Source: DALYLB01 sp964468345
GTDB taxonomy: Bacteria > Acidobacteriota > Blastocatellia > RBC074
Assembly (NCBI GenBank): GCA_964468345.1
Contig: CAYXVZ010000021.1
Span: forward strand, 1 to 64,000
Length of the DNA stretch: 64,000 bases
Direction: 5' to 3'
The position numbers and the translations under genes were made by a program. How positions within the stretch are numbered: the stretch's first letter is position 1; each line of letters opens with the position of its first letter. Positions 9,476-17,656 of the stretch are shown here, one piece after another. A model generated the notes under the pieces. The model saw only the letters and a list, made by a program, of their open reading frames with translations. It did not search any database and was not told the DNA's origin.

Positions 9476-9891
9476 CAGCGCTCCGTAATGCCCGTGATTT
9501 GATCGATCAGAATGCGGAAGATGACGGTTTCGGCAATAGAGCTTCGGATCTTTGATTCGACGGGCGTCAGATGCGGGAGATGGTGAAAGAGCAGACTCAG
9601 TATCTGTTCCCGGGTTTCCTGTTCCGTAATTTCATCATAGGAACCATAGACGAGAACGCTCCGCCAATTATACGGATCGCGAATCTCGTCGACCTGCAGG
9701 CAGATGCGGGGGTTTTCGCGCATGATGCCGATCTTTTTCCCAGGCAGGGAATGAACATAGATCGCTTCGCCGTCGAAGTAATAGTTGATGGGAACGACAA
9801 AAGGCTCGTTTTCGAGACAGCATCCCAATCTTCCCAGGGTGTGCGATTTGAGCAGCTCCCTCGATTCTGTCTCACCAAGTATTGTAATCAT
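9472..9891 (-). CDS. Pyridoxamine 5'-phosphate oxidase-related flavin-binding protein
   Basis: A 139-residue split-barrel protein of the PNPOx-like superfamily. The N-terminal pattern (LLKSHTLGRLGC, then PFVVPINYYFDGEAIYVHS) matches flavin- or nucleotide-binding members often annotated as pyridoxamine oxidase family and frequently co-regulated with universal stress proteins. The true ligand (FMN, F420 or none) cannot be decided here. It is followed by the L,D-transpeptidase with a 4-bp overlap and preceded by a UspA gene 27 bp upstream on the same strand, so the three likely form one transcript. A GAGG ribosome site precedes the ATG. Confidence 0.85.
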   Translation of the reverse strand: MITILGETESRELLKSHTLGRLGCCLENEPFVVPINYYFDGEAIYVHSLPGKKIGIMRENPRICLQVDEIRDPYNWRSVLVYGSYDEITEQETREQILSLLFHHLPHLTPVESKIRSSIAETVIFRILIDQITGITERW

Positions 9892-9918
9892 AATGCCTCG
9901 TTTCGATCTTCGTTTCTT

Positions 9919-10800
9919 TCAACCTGCCGGTTTTAAGGGCCGCGCAATCAGAACAGGGCAAGGGGCCTGTCGCAGAACACGGTCGGTGTTGGAGCCAAAC
10001 AAGGCTCGCATGGAAAAGCCCGCGCCATGAACACCGAGACAAATCAGATCCGCTTCGGTTTCCTCGGCATAATTCAGAATTTCACGATAAGGTTGACCGC
10101 TTTTCACTGCGTGGATCACCTTGCACCATAGATAGGCTTCTTCCGGCACGGCCTGATGCAACAACCGCGCTCCGCGTTGAAATTCGTCTTCGACCTGCGC
10201 GGGAATTTTGACCGCCGCCGATGCGATTGTCACGGGCAGAACATGCAACAAATGAAGCTCGGTCTGAAATTCCTGTGCGATTGAGAGGCCGAAACGAAGC
10301 GCGAGTTCTGAATCGATCGAAAAATCCGTCGCGACGACGACGCGGCGCAAATCGATTTCGCTGGTGTTCTGTTCGACCCATTCGCGTTCGTTCGAATGAG
10401 TGATCAGCACGGGACAAGGAGCCATCCGGCAGACGGCTTCCGCCGTGGAGCCCAACAGAGCCGCGGCGACGGGCCGTCGTCGCGAGCGCATTACGATCAA
10501 GTCGGCACGGTGTTGCGCCGCGAGCTCCGGAATAAGTTTGGGCGGTTCGCCATTGACCAGGATCCCTTCGTAATTGTCCGGGAGGCCTCGCCCAATCCCC
10601 GCCCATTGTTGAACCGCGGCTTCAATGCGTTGTTCGAACTCTTTATGCGTCGCCACATCAATCAAGGACGCGTCTTCGCGGCAATGACAGATCAGCAGTT
10701 TTGCCCGATACGTTCTGGCGAGCGAAATCGCATAAAGCAAAGCCGCATCAGATTCCGCGGAAAGGTCTGTCGGACACAAAATGCGTTTGATTTCGAGCAT
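9919..10800 (-). CDS. Universal stress protein, two UspA domains
   Basis: A 293-residue protein of two fused Usp domains (about 1-140 and 150-288), a cytosolic stress-response fold. The second domain keeps the ATP-binding pattern G-x2-G-x9-G-S (GVHG...FGSN). In the first domain the first glycines are replaced by SRRR while the later GST is kept, so ATP binding there is doubtful. Both end in the APCPVLI motif. The ATG has a GAAGG ribosome site. It heads a probable operon with the PNPOx-like protein and L,D-transpeptidase. A second tandem-domain Usp lies at 14058-15005, on the far side of the NtrB/NtrC-like pair. Confidence 0.93.
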   Translation of the reverse strand: MLEIKRILCPTDLSAESDAALLYAISLARTYRAKLLICHCREDASLIDVATHKEFEQRIEAAVQQWAGIGRGLPDNYEGILVNGEPPKLIPELAAQHRADLIVMRSRRRPVAAALLGSTAEAVCRMAPCPVLITHSNEREWVEQNTSEIDLRRVVVATDFSIDSELALRFGLSIAQEFQTELHLLHVLPVTIASAAVKIPAQVEDEFQRGARLLHQAVPEEAYLWCKVIHAVKSGQPYREILNYAEETEADLICLGVHGAGFSMRALFGSNTDRVLRQAPCPVLIARPLKPAG

Positions 10801-10989
10801 AGGCCTTCACGTCGCGCCGGGTTGACGCCCTCCTCATAAGATAAAGACGCAACGGGCGTGCCTTTCCTGAGGTGAGTATTTCCACAAACGAAGTGCGACT
10901 TTGAAGGGAAAATTTCGCAGACGAGGGGTGGGAACGAGAGAAGGTGCGTGACAATTCGCAGTGAATTGAGGAAATCCTCTCACGGTCTG

Positions 10990-12189
10990 TCAGGAGGGAG
11001 GATTTTGCGGCAGGCGAAGTGTGAAGGTCGAACCGGTTCCAATGGTCGAAGCGACATCGACGCGGCCGCCATGCGCGCGGACGATTCGTTTCACCGCGGG
11101 AAGCCCCAGGCCCGTTCCATTGGGATGTGTCGTGAAAAAGGGGCTGAAAATACGGGTCAGATTTTCTGCGGCGATGCCGCGCCCACTGTCCTTCACCTCG
11201 ATGATGACTTCGTCGGTGTTTTGGTCGTCCTTGCGTTTATGCAAGCGAACCGTGACCGCGCCCTGGCCTTCGATCGCTTCGATGGCGTTGGCGACGAGAT
11301 TGAGCACGGCGTCTTCGATCTGCACGGCATCGATTTCCATCACGATCGGCTCGGCCTCATTGATGAATTCGACGAGAATCTGATGCCCCTGCTTTGCCGC
11401 GATGCCGGCCGCGTGATGGCGGGCCAGACTGATGGCGCGTGAAACCGTGTCGGTCAACGAGGCGGGCTGGATATTGAAGTTTCGCGGCCGGGCGCGATCG
11501 AGCAGGGAACGAACCAGCGCGTCGATGCGCTGGACTTCGCTGCGGATGCCCTCGAGAGCGCTGCGATCCGGATCGTGCGGCCCGCGCCGCTGCAAAAGGA
11601 TATCGACGACGCCCTGAATGCCGGCCAAGGGATTTTTGATTTCATGCGCAAGGCCGGCGGTGAGTTCGCCGAAGCGGGCCAGATGCTCGACTCGATGCAG
11701 TTCGCGCTCTCGGGCCGTGATGTCGGTGACATCGCGGGTTAGCAAGACAAATCCGATCTGCACGCCGGCGGCATTTTTCAGCGGCGTAATTTTCGATCGC
11801 AGCAACTGGCCGAATCCGCCGATCGGCGCCGACAGGTTCAACTCTTCCTCTTCGGGCTGCCCCGATTCCTCGCTGGCTTTGCGCGCGCAAAAATGCGGCA
11901 TATTAACCCCATCCGGCCGGCAGCCGAAGACTTCACTGCAGGTTCGTCCGACGATCTCCTCGCGGGGGCGTCCCAGAATTGCCGCAAAGGCCCGATTGAC
12001 GTGAATGATCCTTGAATCCATGGATTGAATACAAATGCCGTCTTCGATGGCTTCGAAGACGGCGATGCATTCCGGCGTCAACCCCTCCACAAAGGAAGCG
12101 GGTTGCGGCATTGGGGGCAGTACCGGCAGAGAAGAGTTATTGCTCATAGGCGACCAGTCAATGAGATTGGGTTGCGGACGAGGCATCAT
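10990..12189 (-). CDS. PAS-domain sensor histidine kinase (NtrB-like)
   Basis: A cytosolic sensor kinase of about 399 residues with a PAS domain (about 40-160), a HisKA domain carrying His182 in LAHEIKNPLAG as in NtrB, and a HATPase_c domain with NLVANAIEA, DSGRGI and GTGLGL. It should autophosphorylate and donate phosphate to the NtrC-like regulator encoded immediately upstream, which it overlaps by 32 bp. The start used is the ATG with GGAGG eight bases upstream. A longer frame begins at 12207 with TTG, and a shorter one with ATG at 12147 would remove the overlap. The input signal is unknown; no transmembrane segment is visible. Confidence 0.92.
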   Translation of the reverse strand: MMPRPQPNLIDWSPMSNNSSLPVLPPMPQPASFVEGLTPECIAVFEAIEDGICIQSMDSRIIHVNRAFAAILGRPREEIVGRTCSEVFGCRPDGVNMPHFCARKASEESGQPEEEELNLSAPIGGFGQLLRSKITPLKNAAGVQIGFVLLTRDVTDITARERELHRVEHLARFGELTAGLAHEIKNPLAGIQGVVDILLQRRGPHDPDRSALEGIRSEVQRIDALVRSLLDRARPRNFNIQPASLTDTVSRAISLARHHAAGIAAKQGHQILVEFINEAEPIVMEIDAVQIEDAVLNLVANAIEAIEGQGAVTVRLHKRKDDQNTDEVIIEVKDSGRGIAAENLTRIFSPFFTTHPNGTGLGLPAVKRIVRAHGGRVDVASTIGTGSTFTLRLPQNPPS

Positions 12190-13684
12190 GCGGGCTGCCT
12201 CCATCAAGCTTTTTCAGTCGATACCGCAGTTGATCCCGGGAAATGCCGAGCAGTTCGGCCGCCCGTGTTTGATTGCCGCCGCTTCGTTTGAGAGCTTGTT
12301 CCACTAATGTCATTTCGACCGATTCGAGCGGAACGCCTTCTGGCGGCAGGCGGAACATCTCGGATAAGGTGGGAGGATTCGCCTCCACGACGGGCGCCGC
12401 CGCGAAAACGGCCGCTTTCGCCGCGATCGTTGCTGGTTCGACAATCGGCTCGGCCGGCTGAGGCTCCGGGGCAATGCCGCGCGGCAGCCACATCGGGGAA
12501 ATCAGCTCGCCGTCCTCGAGGATCATTACGCGTTCGATGACATTGCGAAGCTCGCGGACATTTCCGGGCCATGCGTAATGCCGAAAGATGTTGGCGACTT
12601 CCGGTGAAAGGCCGCGAATCTGCTTCTTCAGCTTTTCGTTGAAATGCTTGATGTAATAATCGGTGAGCAGCAGGACATCGTCGCCACGCTCGCGCAAGGG
12701 GGGCAGATCGATTTGAATGACAGACAGGCGGTAATACAGATCGAGCCGGAACTTGCCCTCTTCGCTGTCCTCTCTCAGGTTGCGATTGGATGCGGCAAGC
12801 ACGCGCACGTCGAGCGCGATGTCTTTCAACCCGCCGACGCGGCGGAACGCGCCTTCCTCCAGCACGCGCAGGAGCTTTGCCTGCAGCCCCAATTCCAGTT
12901 CGCCGATTTCATCCAGAAAAATCGTTCCGCCCTCGGCCTGTTCGAAGAGCCCTTCTTTTTTGCCTTTGGCATCGGTGAATGCGCCCTTTTCATAGCCGAA
13001 CAATTCGCTTTCGAGCAGCGTGCCGGGAATGGCGGCGCAGTTGATGGCGATAAATGGGCGCTCTGAGCGGCGCGATCCATAATGGATTGCTTTGGCGACC
13101 AGATCTTTGCCCGTGCCGCTTTCGCCCTGCAACAGCACCGAAGAGGCTTCGCTCTCGGCCACCTTGTGGGCAAGCTGAATCATGCGCCGCATGGCGGCGG
13201 AATCGCCGATGATCTGATCGAAGTTGAATTCCCGCGTTCGCTCCCGGCGGATCTGATTGACTTCTTTGCGCAGGCGATTCGCTTCCAGGCCATTTCGGAG
13301 CGTGACCTGGAGTTCGTTCAAATTGATCGGTTTTCCGATGAAATCGTACGCGCCTCCTCGCAAGGCCGCGATCGTATCTTCGATCATCACATTGGCCGTG
13401 ATCATGATCACGACCGCATGCGGTTGCTGGGCTTTGATTTCCTTGAGCGCATCGAGCCCCGACCCATCCGGCAGGTTGATATCGAGCAGTACTGCCGCCG
13501 GTCGGTCCGCTTCAAAGGAAGCAAGCGCGCCCAGGATCGTGCCTGCTTCGATGGGCTCATAACCCCACGTCCGCAGGGCCTCGCTCAGCGTCCATCGAAT
13601 CATCGATTCATCATCCACTACCAGAATCTTTTCTTTCGGCATAATTTCCGTTCGATCAGAAGGGGATTCAGAGTTCGTCGACAC
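12158..13684 (-). CDS. Sigma-54-dependent response regulator, NtrC family
   Basis: A 508-residue activator. The receiver (about 18-135) has the phosphorylated Asp68 in LLDINLPDG. The AAA+ domain (about 155-385) has Walker A GESGTGK (187-193), the sigma-54 contact loop as GAFTDA (234-239, instead of the usual GAFTGA; this variant is seen in other family members) and Walker B IFLDEIG. A C-terminal Fis-type helix-turn-helix occupies about 460-500 (TRAAELLGISRDQLRYRLKKL). A Pro/Ala-rich linker precedes it. GTG is taken as the start because GGAG lies upstream; an internal ATG at 13642 is an alternative. The kinase partner is the next gene. Its targets may include the flanking stress genes; I found no convincing sigma-54 promoter. 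Confidence 0.93.
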   Translation of the reverse strand: MSTNSESPSDRTEIMPKEKILVVDDESMIRWTLSEALRTWGYEPIEAGTILGALASFEADRPAAVLLDINLPDGSGLDALKEIKAQQPHAVVIMITANVMIEDTIAALRGGAYDFIGKPINLNELQVTLRNGLEANRLRKEVNQIRRERTREFNFDQIIGDSAAMRRMIQLAHKVAESEASSVLLQGESGTGKDLVAKAIHYGSRRSERPFIAINCAAIPGTLLESELFGYEKGAFTDAKGKKEGLFEQAEGGTIFLDEIGELELGLQAKLLRVLEEGAFRRVGGLKDIALDVRVLAASNRNLREDSEEGKFRLDLYYRLSVIQIDLPPLRERGDDVLLLTDYYIKHFNEKLKKQIRGLSPEVANIFRHYAWPGNVRELRNVIERVMILEDGELISPMWLPRGIAPEPQPAEPIVEPATIAAKAAVFAAAPVVEANPPTLSEMFRLPPEGVPLESVEMTLVEQALKRSGGNQTRAAELLGISRDQLRYRLKKLDGGSPHDASSATQSH

Positions 13685-14057
13685 AAAAGCTTTCTCCGTG
13701 CCGGCCGTAAAACGCTCGCTCGAGAGTTCTCAACGAATTGCAGCAAAGCAATTTCTTTGCCACGGGAATTCTGTCCCATTTCTCGCGGCGAAGCTTTGCG
13801 CCGCATTTCCAGGAATCTCTCCGCGACGCAAAAGCGCTTTATTTTCAATCGGATTTGCTTTCACCGGATGGATTCGCTCGTCGATGGTTCCCGGGGGATC
13901 TTTTTCCCGCTGCGGATTATTCCCCGATTGGTGGGCGAATTTCCGCAGGCCTACAGAGTCTACTCCCGCGAATAGAGGAGTTACAACGGGCACAAACTTT
14001 GCGAGGATGCTGGATAAGGAGGCTGTTGATCAGCGGGAGCTGACCACAAGAAATTAT
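13685..14057. other. Divergent intergenic region with small hairpins
   Basis: About 370 bp separate the NtrC-like gene from the divergent UspA gene and should contain promoters for both. Visible structures are a 6-bp stem GCAAAG/CTTTGC at 13743-13760, the palindrome-like GGGAATTCTGTCCC at about 13764-13777, and a GCGGCG/CGCCGC stem at 13785-13804. I saw no clear sigma-54 or sigma-70 promoter. An in-frame upstream extension of the UspA frame exists here but lacks family similarity and is not called. Confidence 0.5.
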
Positions 14058-15005
14058 ATGGAAACCAAAGCTATGAAAATTCTTCTCGCCGCGGATGGAT
14101 CGGAGGCGAGTCTGGCGGCTGCGGATGAAATCGGAAGGATGGAGTGGCCGAAGGACAGCATTATCAAGATTGTCTCGGTTGCCGAAGTGCCCACGCCGGC
14201 CACGCCGTGGCTGATGCCTTTGCCAAGCGGAACCTATGCCACCTGGGAGAAGATTTTTGAGGAACGAGCTTCGGCCAGTCTCAATGCTGCCTTGAATCGA
14301 TTCAATGAGACAAATCAGGGCCGCGATGTCGTCATGACCAAGGTGCTGCAGGGGCCGGTGAAGGAATCGGTCCTGGAAGAATGCGAGCATTGGCCGGCCG
14401 ATCTCGTGGTATTGGGAACGCATGGTTATAACCTGCTGGAGCGGGTCTGGCTCGGATCGGTCTCCCGCGGCGTCACGTCGCATGCGCCTTGCTCCGTGCG
14501 TGTCGTGCGGCCGGTGGCTGATAAGGAAGCTGCGAATCTGAAAATCCTGCTTGCCATCGATGGCTCCGAATGCAGTCAGGCCGCCGTCAATGCCGTCGCC
14601 GCGCGCCCATGGCCCGCGGGGACCGAGGTGCGCATCGTCTCGGTGTTGCATTTGCCTTTCACGCCATCGCCCGAAACCTGGTCGTTGCCCGACAGCTTTT
14701 ATTTCGAGTTGGAGAAGCAGGGCCGCGATACGCTGACGGCTGCGATCGTTCACGCCAAAGAGCGTTTGGAGCAAAGCCAGCCCGAGCGAAAAACGCCGCT
14801 TGAAATCTCCAGCGCGCTGCTGTTGGGGCATGCGGAAGAGGAATTGATTCTCGAAGCAAAACGTTGGGGCGCGCATTTGATCGTCGCCGGATCGCATGGC
14901 TTGAGCGGATGGAAACGCTTTTTGCTCGGCTCCGTCTCGCAGGCGCTCGTCGGGCATGCTCCTTGCTCCGTTGAAATCGTTCGTCCTCCGGCGCAGGGGC
15001 GTTAA
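14058..15005 (+). CDS. Universal stress protein, two UspA domains
   Basis: A 315-residue tandem Usp protein (domains about 6-150 and 160-310). Both domains retain the ATP-binding pattern, GTHG...LGSV in the first and GSHG...LGSV in the second, so unlike the Usp at 9919-10800 both halves may bind ATP. The start METKAMKIL is chosen because the Usp fold begins there; the ATG at 14073 is also possible. The gene is divergent from the NtrC-like regulator and convergent with the triple-BON gene; between the last two lie word-type repeats. Confidence 0.93.
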   Translation: METKAMKILLAADGSEASLAAADEIGRMEWPKDSIIKIVSVAEVPTPATPWLMPLPSGTYATWEKIFEERASASLNAALNRFNETNQGRDVVMTKVLQGPVKESVLEECEHWPADLVVLGTHGYNLLERVWLGSVSRGVTSHAPCSVRVVRPVADKEAANLKILLAIDGSECSQAAVNAVAARPWPAGTEVRIVSVLHLPFTPSPETWSLPDSFYFELEKQGRDTLTAAIVHAKERLEQSQPERKTPLEISSALLLGHAEEELILEAKRWGAHLIVAGSHGLSGWKRFLLGSVSQALVGHAPCSVEIVRPPAQGR

Positions 15006-15016
15006 AATCATGTTCA

Positions 15017-15075
15017 TAGCACCGGCTTGGGCCGGAAGAGTGGTCGCTATGGTTATGGGGAATAGCTACAGCGAC
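15017..15075. repeat. Diverged copy of the GTAGYACC hairpin module
   Basis: The sequence from TAGCACCGG through GGAAGAGTGGTCGCTAT aligns base for base with the left arm of the 48-bp inverted repeat at 2812. Most differences are transitions. The inner stem CCAGC/GTTGG there becomes CCGGC/GCCGG here, which keeps pairing. The distal part (GTCGCTATGG and AGCTACAGCGAC) pairs only with G-U wobble allowed. Confidence 0.7.
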
Positions 15076-15082
15076 AAGCAAA

Positions 15083-15204
15083 GAAGAGAAATCAAAAGGC
15101 AAAGATCAAAAGGCAAAAGGATCGTCTCTGACGCTATCTTGCGAAATGAGGTTCGAACTTTTGCCTTTTGATCTTTGCCTTTTGCCTTTTGATTTCTCTT
15201 TCTC
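15083..15204. repeat. Inverted repeat of AAAAGGC / AAAGATC words
   Basis: Left arm (about 15083-15119) and right arm (about 15158-15204) are complementary and built from AAAAGGC and AAAGATC words. The right arm carries one extra 7-bp unit, as expected from slippage. A central 38-nt loop is unique sequence. It lies between the convergent UspA and BON genes. The same words form the repeat at 29008-29103. Confidence 0.9.
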
Positions 15205-15214
15205 CTTCGCCGCA

Positions 15215-15904
15215 TCAGACGGCGGCATTTTCCACGTGCACGTTATAGGGATCGACGAAAAGCTGATCCCGGACAGCCGTGACGCCGGGGGTATGACTGA
15301 TCGCGCCGATAATGGCCTTCCTTTCATCCCACGAAATGACAGGGCCGGAGAGCGTGACTTCACTGCCATCGACGTTGACTTTGATTCGATGGGCCTTGCG
15401 ATCGGCACGGAGTTCGAGGACATCCTCGATCAGCATCTTGATGCGATCCGGTTCGACGGGGCTCGCAACCACGATTTTATTGATCACGCCGCGGACGCCC
15501 GGCAGGTGCGTCAGAGCATGTTCGGCGTCCATTCGTTCCTGATAGAACTCGACGTTGCCTTCCAGCGTAACCCAGCCATTGGCCACCGTCGTGTGAATCT
15601 GTTCGGCGGGCACGAAAACATTCCATTCCAGCGCGTGCCGCACGGCCTTGGCGATTTCCGCATCGGTCAGTTGGCCGCTGCCCGGAATTTTGACTTCGAT
15701 GTCATTGGCGACATCGAGCACGCCCCGCACGCGATGTGCCGCCTGTTGTGCGGCGAGTTTCTTGGCATAGCTATCGACCGTTCCGGTCAACGTGACAACA
15801 CCGCGATTGACGATGACGCCGATTTCGGTCTGTTTGATGCGCGTATCCCAGCCGAGCTGAAATACGACTTCGCTTTTGATCTCTTCATCCGATTTGTACG
15901 TCAT
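15215..15904 (-). CDS. Triple BON-domain protein (OsmY-like)
   Basis: A 229-residue protein of three consecutive BON domains (about 6-75, 80-150, 155-223), each with the pattern of V-x-G-V-V-T-L-x-G followed by a conserved Gly. BON domains bind phospholipid or peptidoglycan-associated surfaces and are typical of osmotic and stress-protective proteins such as OsmY. No signal peptide is evident after the chosen start, so a cytosolic or non-classical location is possible. The start MTYKSDEE is supported by GGGAGG before the ATG; the frame continues upstream only into a repeat. The nearby Usp and phosphofructokinase genes suggest a shared stress regulon. Confidence 0.9.
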   Translation of the reverse strand: MTYKSDEEIKSEVVFQLGWDTRIKQTEIGVIVNRGVVTLTGTVDSYAKKLAAQQAAHRVRGVLDVANDIEVKIPGSGQLTDAEIAKAVRHALEWNVFVPAEQIHTTVANGWVTLEGNVEFYQERMDAEHALTHLPGVRGVINKIVVASPVEPDRIKMLIEDVLELRADRKAHRIKVNVDGSEVTLSGPVISWDERKAIIGAISHTPGVTAVRDQLFVDPYNVHVENAAV

Positions 15905-15921
15905 GGCATCCTCCCAGAGAT

Positions 15922-16012
15922 TTTGTAACGCCGCCTTCAGGCGGAAGCGTCGAGTGAAACCCACTCGATTTTTTTTACGAGCGCTGCCGCCTGAAGGCGG
16001 TGCTACAAACTT
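15922..16012. repeat. Inverted repeat with CCGCCTTCAGGCGG cores
   Basis: Two copies of the core CCGCC-TTCA-GGCGG, at about 15931-15944 and 15987-16000, lie in opposite orientation within longer imperfect arms (TTTGTAACGCC... and ...GGTGCTACAAAC). The outer part on the minus strand reads GTAGCACC, matching the module at 2820 and 15017. It lies between the start of the BON gene and the end of the DUF4010 gene, both on the minus strand. Confidence 0.85.
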
Positions 16013-16108
16013 GCTCGCAATGAATGTGCCAGGTGAGATCGTGCCTGAACCCCGCATTTCTGGGGGATTTTGCAGCGTTTCGAATTGTGCGTGCGGAAAA
16101 ATTCCCGT

Positions 16109-17347
16109 TCAGCCGAAGAAGAGAAAGACGGCGCCCACGACGAGGACGATCGCAAAACACGCGCCGACGCGATAGAACAAACCCCGATCGCCGATAAACG
16201 CCACGGTGCCGGTTTTAAAAACCAGATTTGCCATGATGGCGAGAACGATCACGCGGCGGCCATCTTCCGGGGCGATCCGGTCGAGGTTGACGAGCTGCGA
16301 AGTCGACAGCGTGATTGCATCGACATCTGTGAGGCCGGAAATGCCCGCGACCACATACAGGCCCTGCAATCCGAACCGGTCCCGGACGAACGCCGCGGCC
16401 AGCAGAATCAGCGCGTAAAGCAGCCCGAACAGCAGCGCGGGTTTCAATTCCGACGGATTTTCCGGATCGGAGATGGTCTCAATCTGATCGCGGTCGCGAA
16501 ACCAGAGCCCGAGAATTAACAGCGCCAGCGTTCCCAGCATCAGGCTGAGCGGAACGAGCGCCGCCCAGAGAAAGTGAATCGAGACCGTGGCGATCTCGAT
16601 CATTACGCGAATGAAGACGATGGCCGATGCGATCAAGAGGATGATTGTTGCCGGCAGGGTTGTGCCGGGCGATGCTTTGGTTCGGCGCGCAAAACTGACG
16701 GTCGTGGCCGTGCTGGAAATCAGGCCGCCGATCACTCCGCCGAGCAGCAGGCCCGCGCGGCTGCCGATGAATTTATAAACGATGTAACCGCTCAGGCCGA
16801 TGCCGACGATCAGCACGACCATCAGCCAGATATTCCGCGGATTGAGAACCGCATAGGGGCCATAGGTTCGATTAGGCAAAATCGGAAGCACGACCATCGA
16901 AATCAGGGCAAACTGCATGATCGCCCGCAAATCTTTTTCTGAAAGCCGCGCGACCCACTGGTGAAGCTCTCCCTTGAAATGCAGCAGAACCGCCGTGCCG
17001 CCGCCGATTGCGATCGCGACTTCGCGATTGCCGTACACCAGATATGCGCCGACCCCGTACATCAACAGCAATGCAATCTCGGTGGTCAGGCCGGGATCGG
17101 CTTTCTCAACTTTGAATTCAGAGTATTTGCCGATCAACACCAGACTTGCCGTCGCCAGCAACCCCATTGCGATCACGACCGCGCCCGCTTCCTGTCCGAG
17201 CAACCCGCAGATCGTTCCGAACACCGTGACCAGCGGAAAGGTTCGGATGCCGGCCACTTTCGACGACACGCTCTCCCGCTGCAGTCCCACCAGCAGGCCC
17301 AGCGCGAGCGCGATAAACAAGGAGAGAAAGATGGAGTTGTGCGCCAT
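16109..17347 (-). CDS. MgtC/SapB-type DUF4010 membrane protein
   Basis: A 412-residue polytopic inner-membrane protein. The N-terminal MgtC/SapB-like part (about 8-140) contains ALALGLLVGLQRE and GIRTFPLVTVFG, the family signature; the C-terminal DUF4010 part (about 170-405) has GGLISSTATTVSFARR and GLTDVDAITLS. Around ten or more hydrophobic segments are visible. The family is conserved and often linked to magnesium or envelope homeostasis, but no reaction is established. The start MAHNSIF is chosen because the family homology begins there; the frame runs far upstream through a repeat without supporting similarity. It is divergent from the phosphofructokinase gene. Confidence 0.85.
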   Translation of the reverse strand: MAHNSIFLSLFIALALGLLVGLQRESVSSKVAGIRTFPLVTVFGTICGLLGQEAGAVVIAMGLLATASLVLIGKYSEFKVEKADPGLTTEIALLLMYGVGAYLVYGNREVAIAIGGGTAVLLHFKGELHQWVARLSEKDLRAIMQFALISMVVLPILPNRTYGPYAVLNPRNIWLMVVLIVGIGLSGYIVYKFIGSRAGLLLGGVIGGLISSTATTVSFARRTKASPGTTLPATIILLIASAIVFIRVMIEIATVSIHFLWAALVPLSLMLGTLALLILGLWFRDRDQIETISDPENPSELKPALLFGLLYALILLAAAFVRDRFGLQGLYVVAGISGLTDVDAITLSTSQLVNLDRIAPEDGRRVIVLAIMANLVFKTGTVAFIGDRGLFYRVGACFAIVLVVGAVFLFFG

Positions 17348-17392
17348 GGCTTCTACTTTAAATCGAATGGACCAAATTTGAGAAAAGTTTTT

Positions 17393-17540
17393 ACCACGAA
17401 GAAACGAAGAGCACGAAGAACGAAGAGCACGAAGAAGGACGGAGAGAAGGAGGGACGAAGAAGCATAGTGTGACATCCAAGCCTCTCTCTCATTTTCTCT
17501 ATTCCTCCGTCCTTCTTCGTGCTCTTCGTTTCTTCGTGGT
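17393..17540. repeat. Inverted repeat of CGAAGAGCA / ACGAAGAA words
   Basis: The left arm begins ACCACGAAGAAACGAAGAGC and the right arm (about 17502-17540) is its reverse complement, ending TTTCTTCGTGGT. The left arm has an extra 16-bp CGAAGAGCACGAAGAA unit. It lies in the 309-bp divergent region between the DUF4010 and phosphofructokinase genes, so here it cannot be a convergent terminator. The same words recur at 28201-28281. The rest of the region shows no gene. Confidence 0.9.
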
Positions 17541-17656
17541 TTGTAGCTGCCTGGGGAATTTTCCCAATTCGTGTGGGAAGATTCCTGGGCATATCCATTG
17601 CATTCTCCGTATGGAGAAGATCGAAGCCAGGCGAATAAATGAAATGGAGTCGCATT

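Noticed and set aside
13698..14057. Upstream 120-codon extension of the second UspA gene
   Set aside because: The added part has no similarity to Usp proteins and covers hairpins and the divergent promoter region.
15121..15157. tRNA-like GGTTCGAAC in the loop of the 15.1-kb repeat
   Set aside because: The bases resemble a T-loop, but no acceptor, D or anticodon stems surround them.
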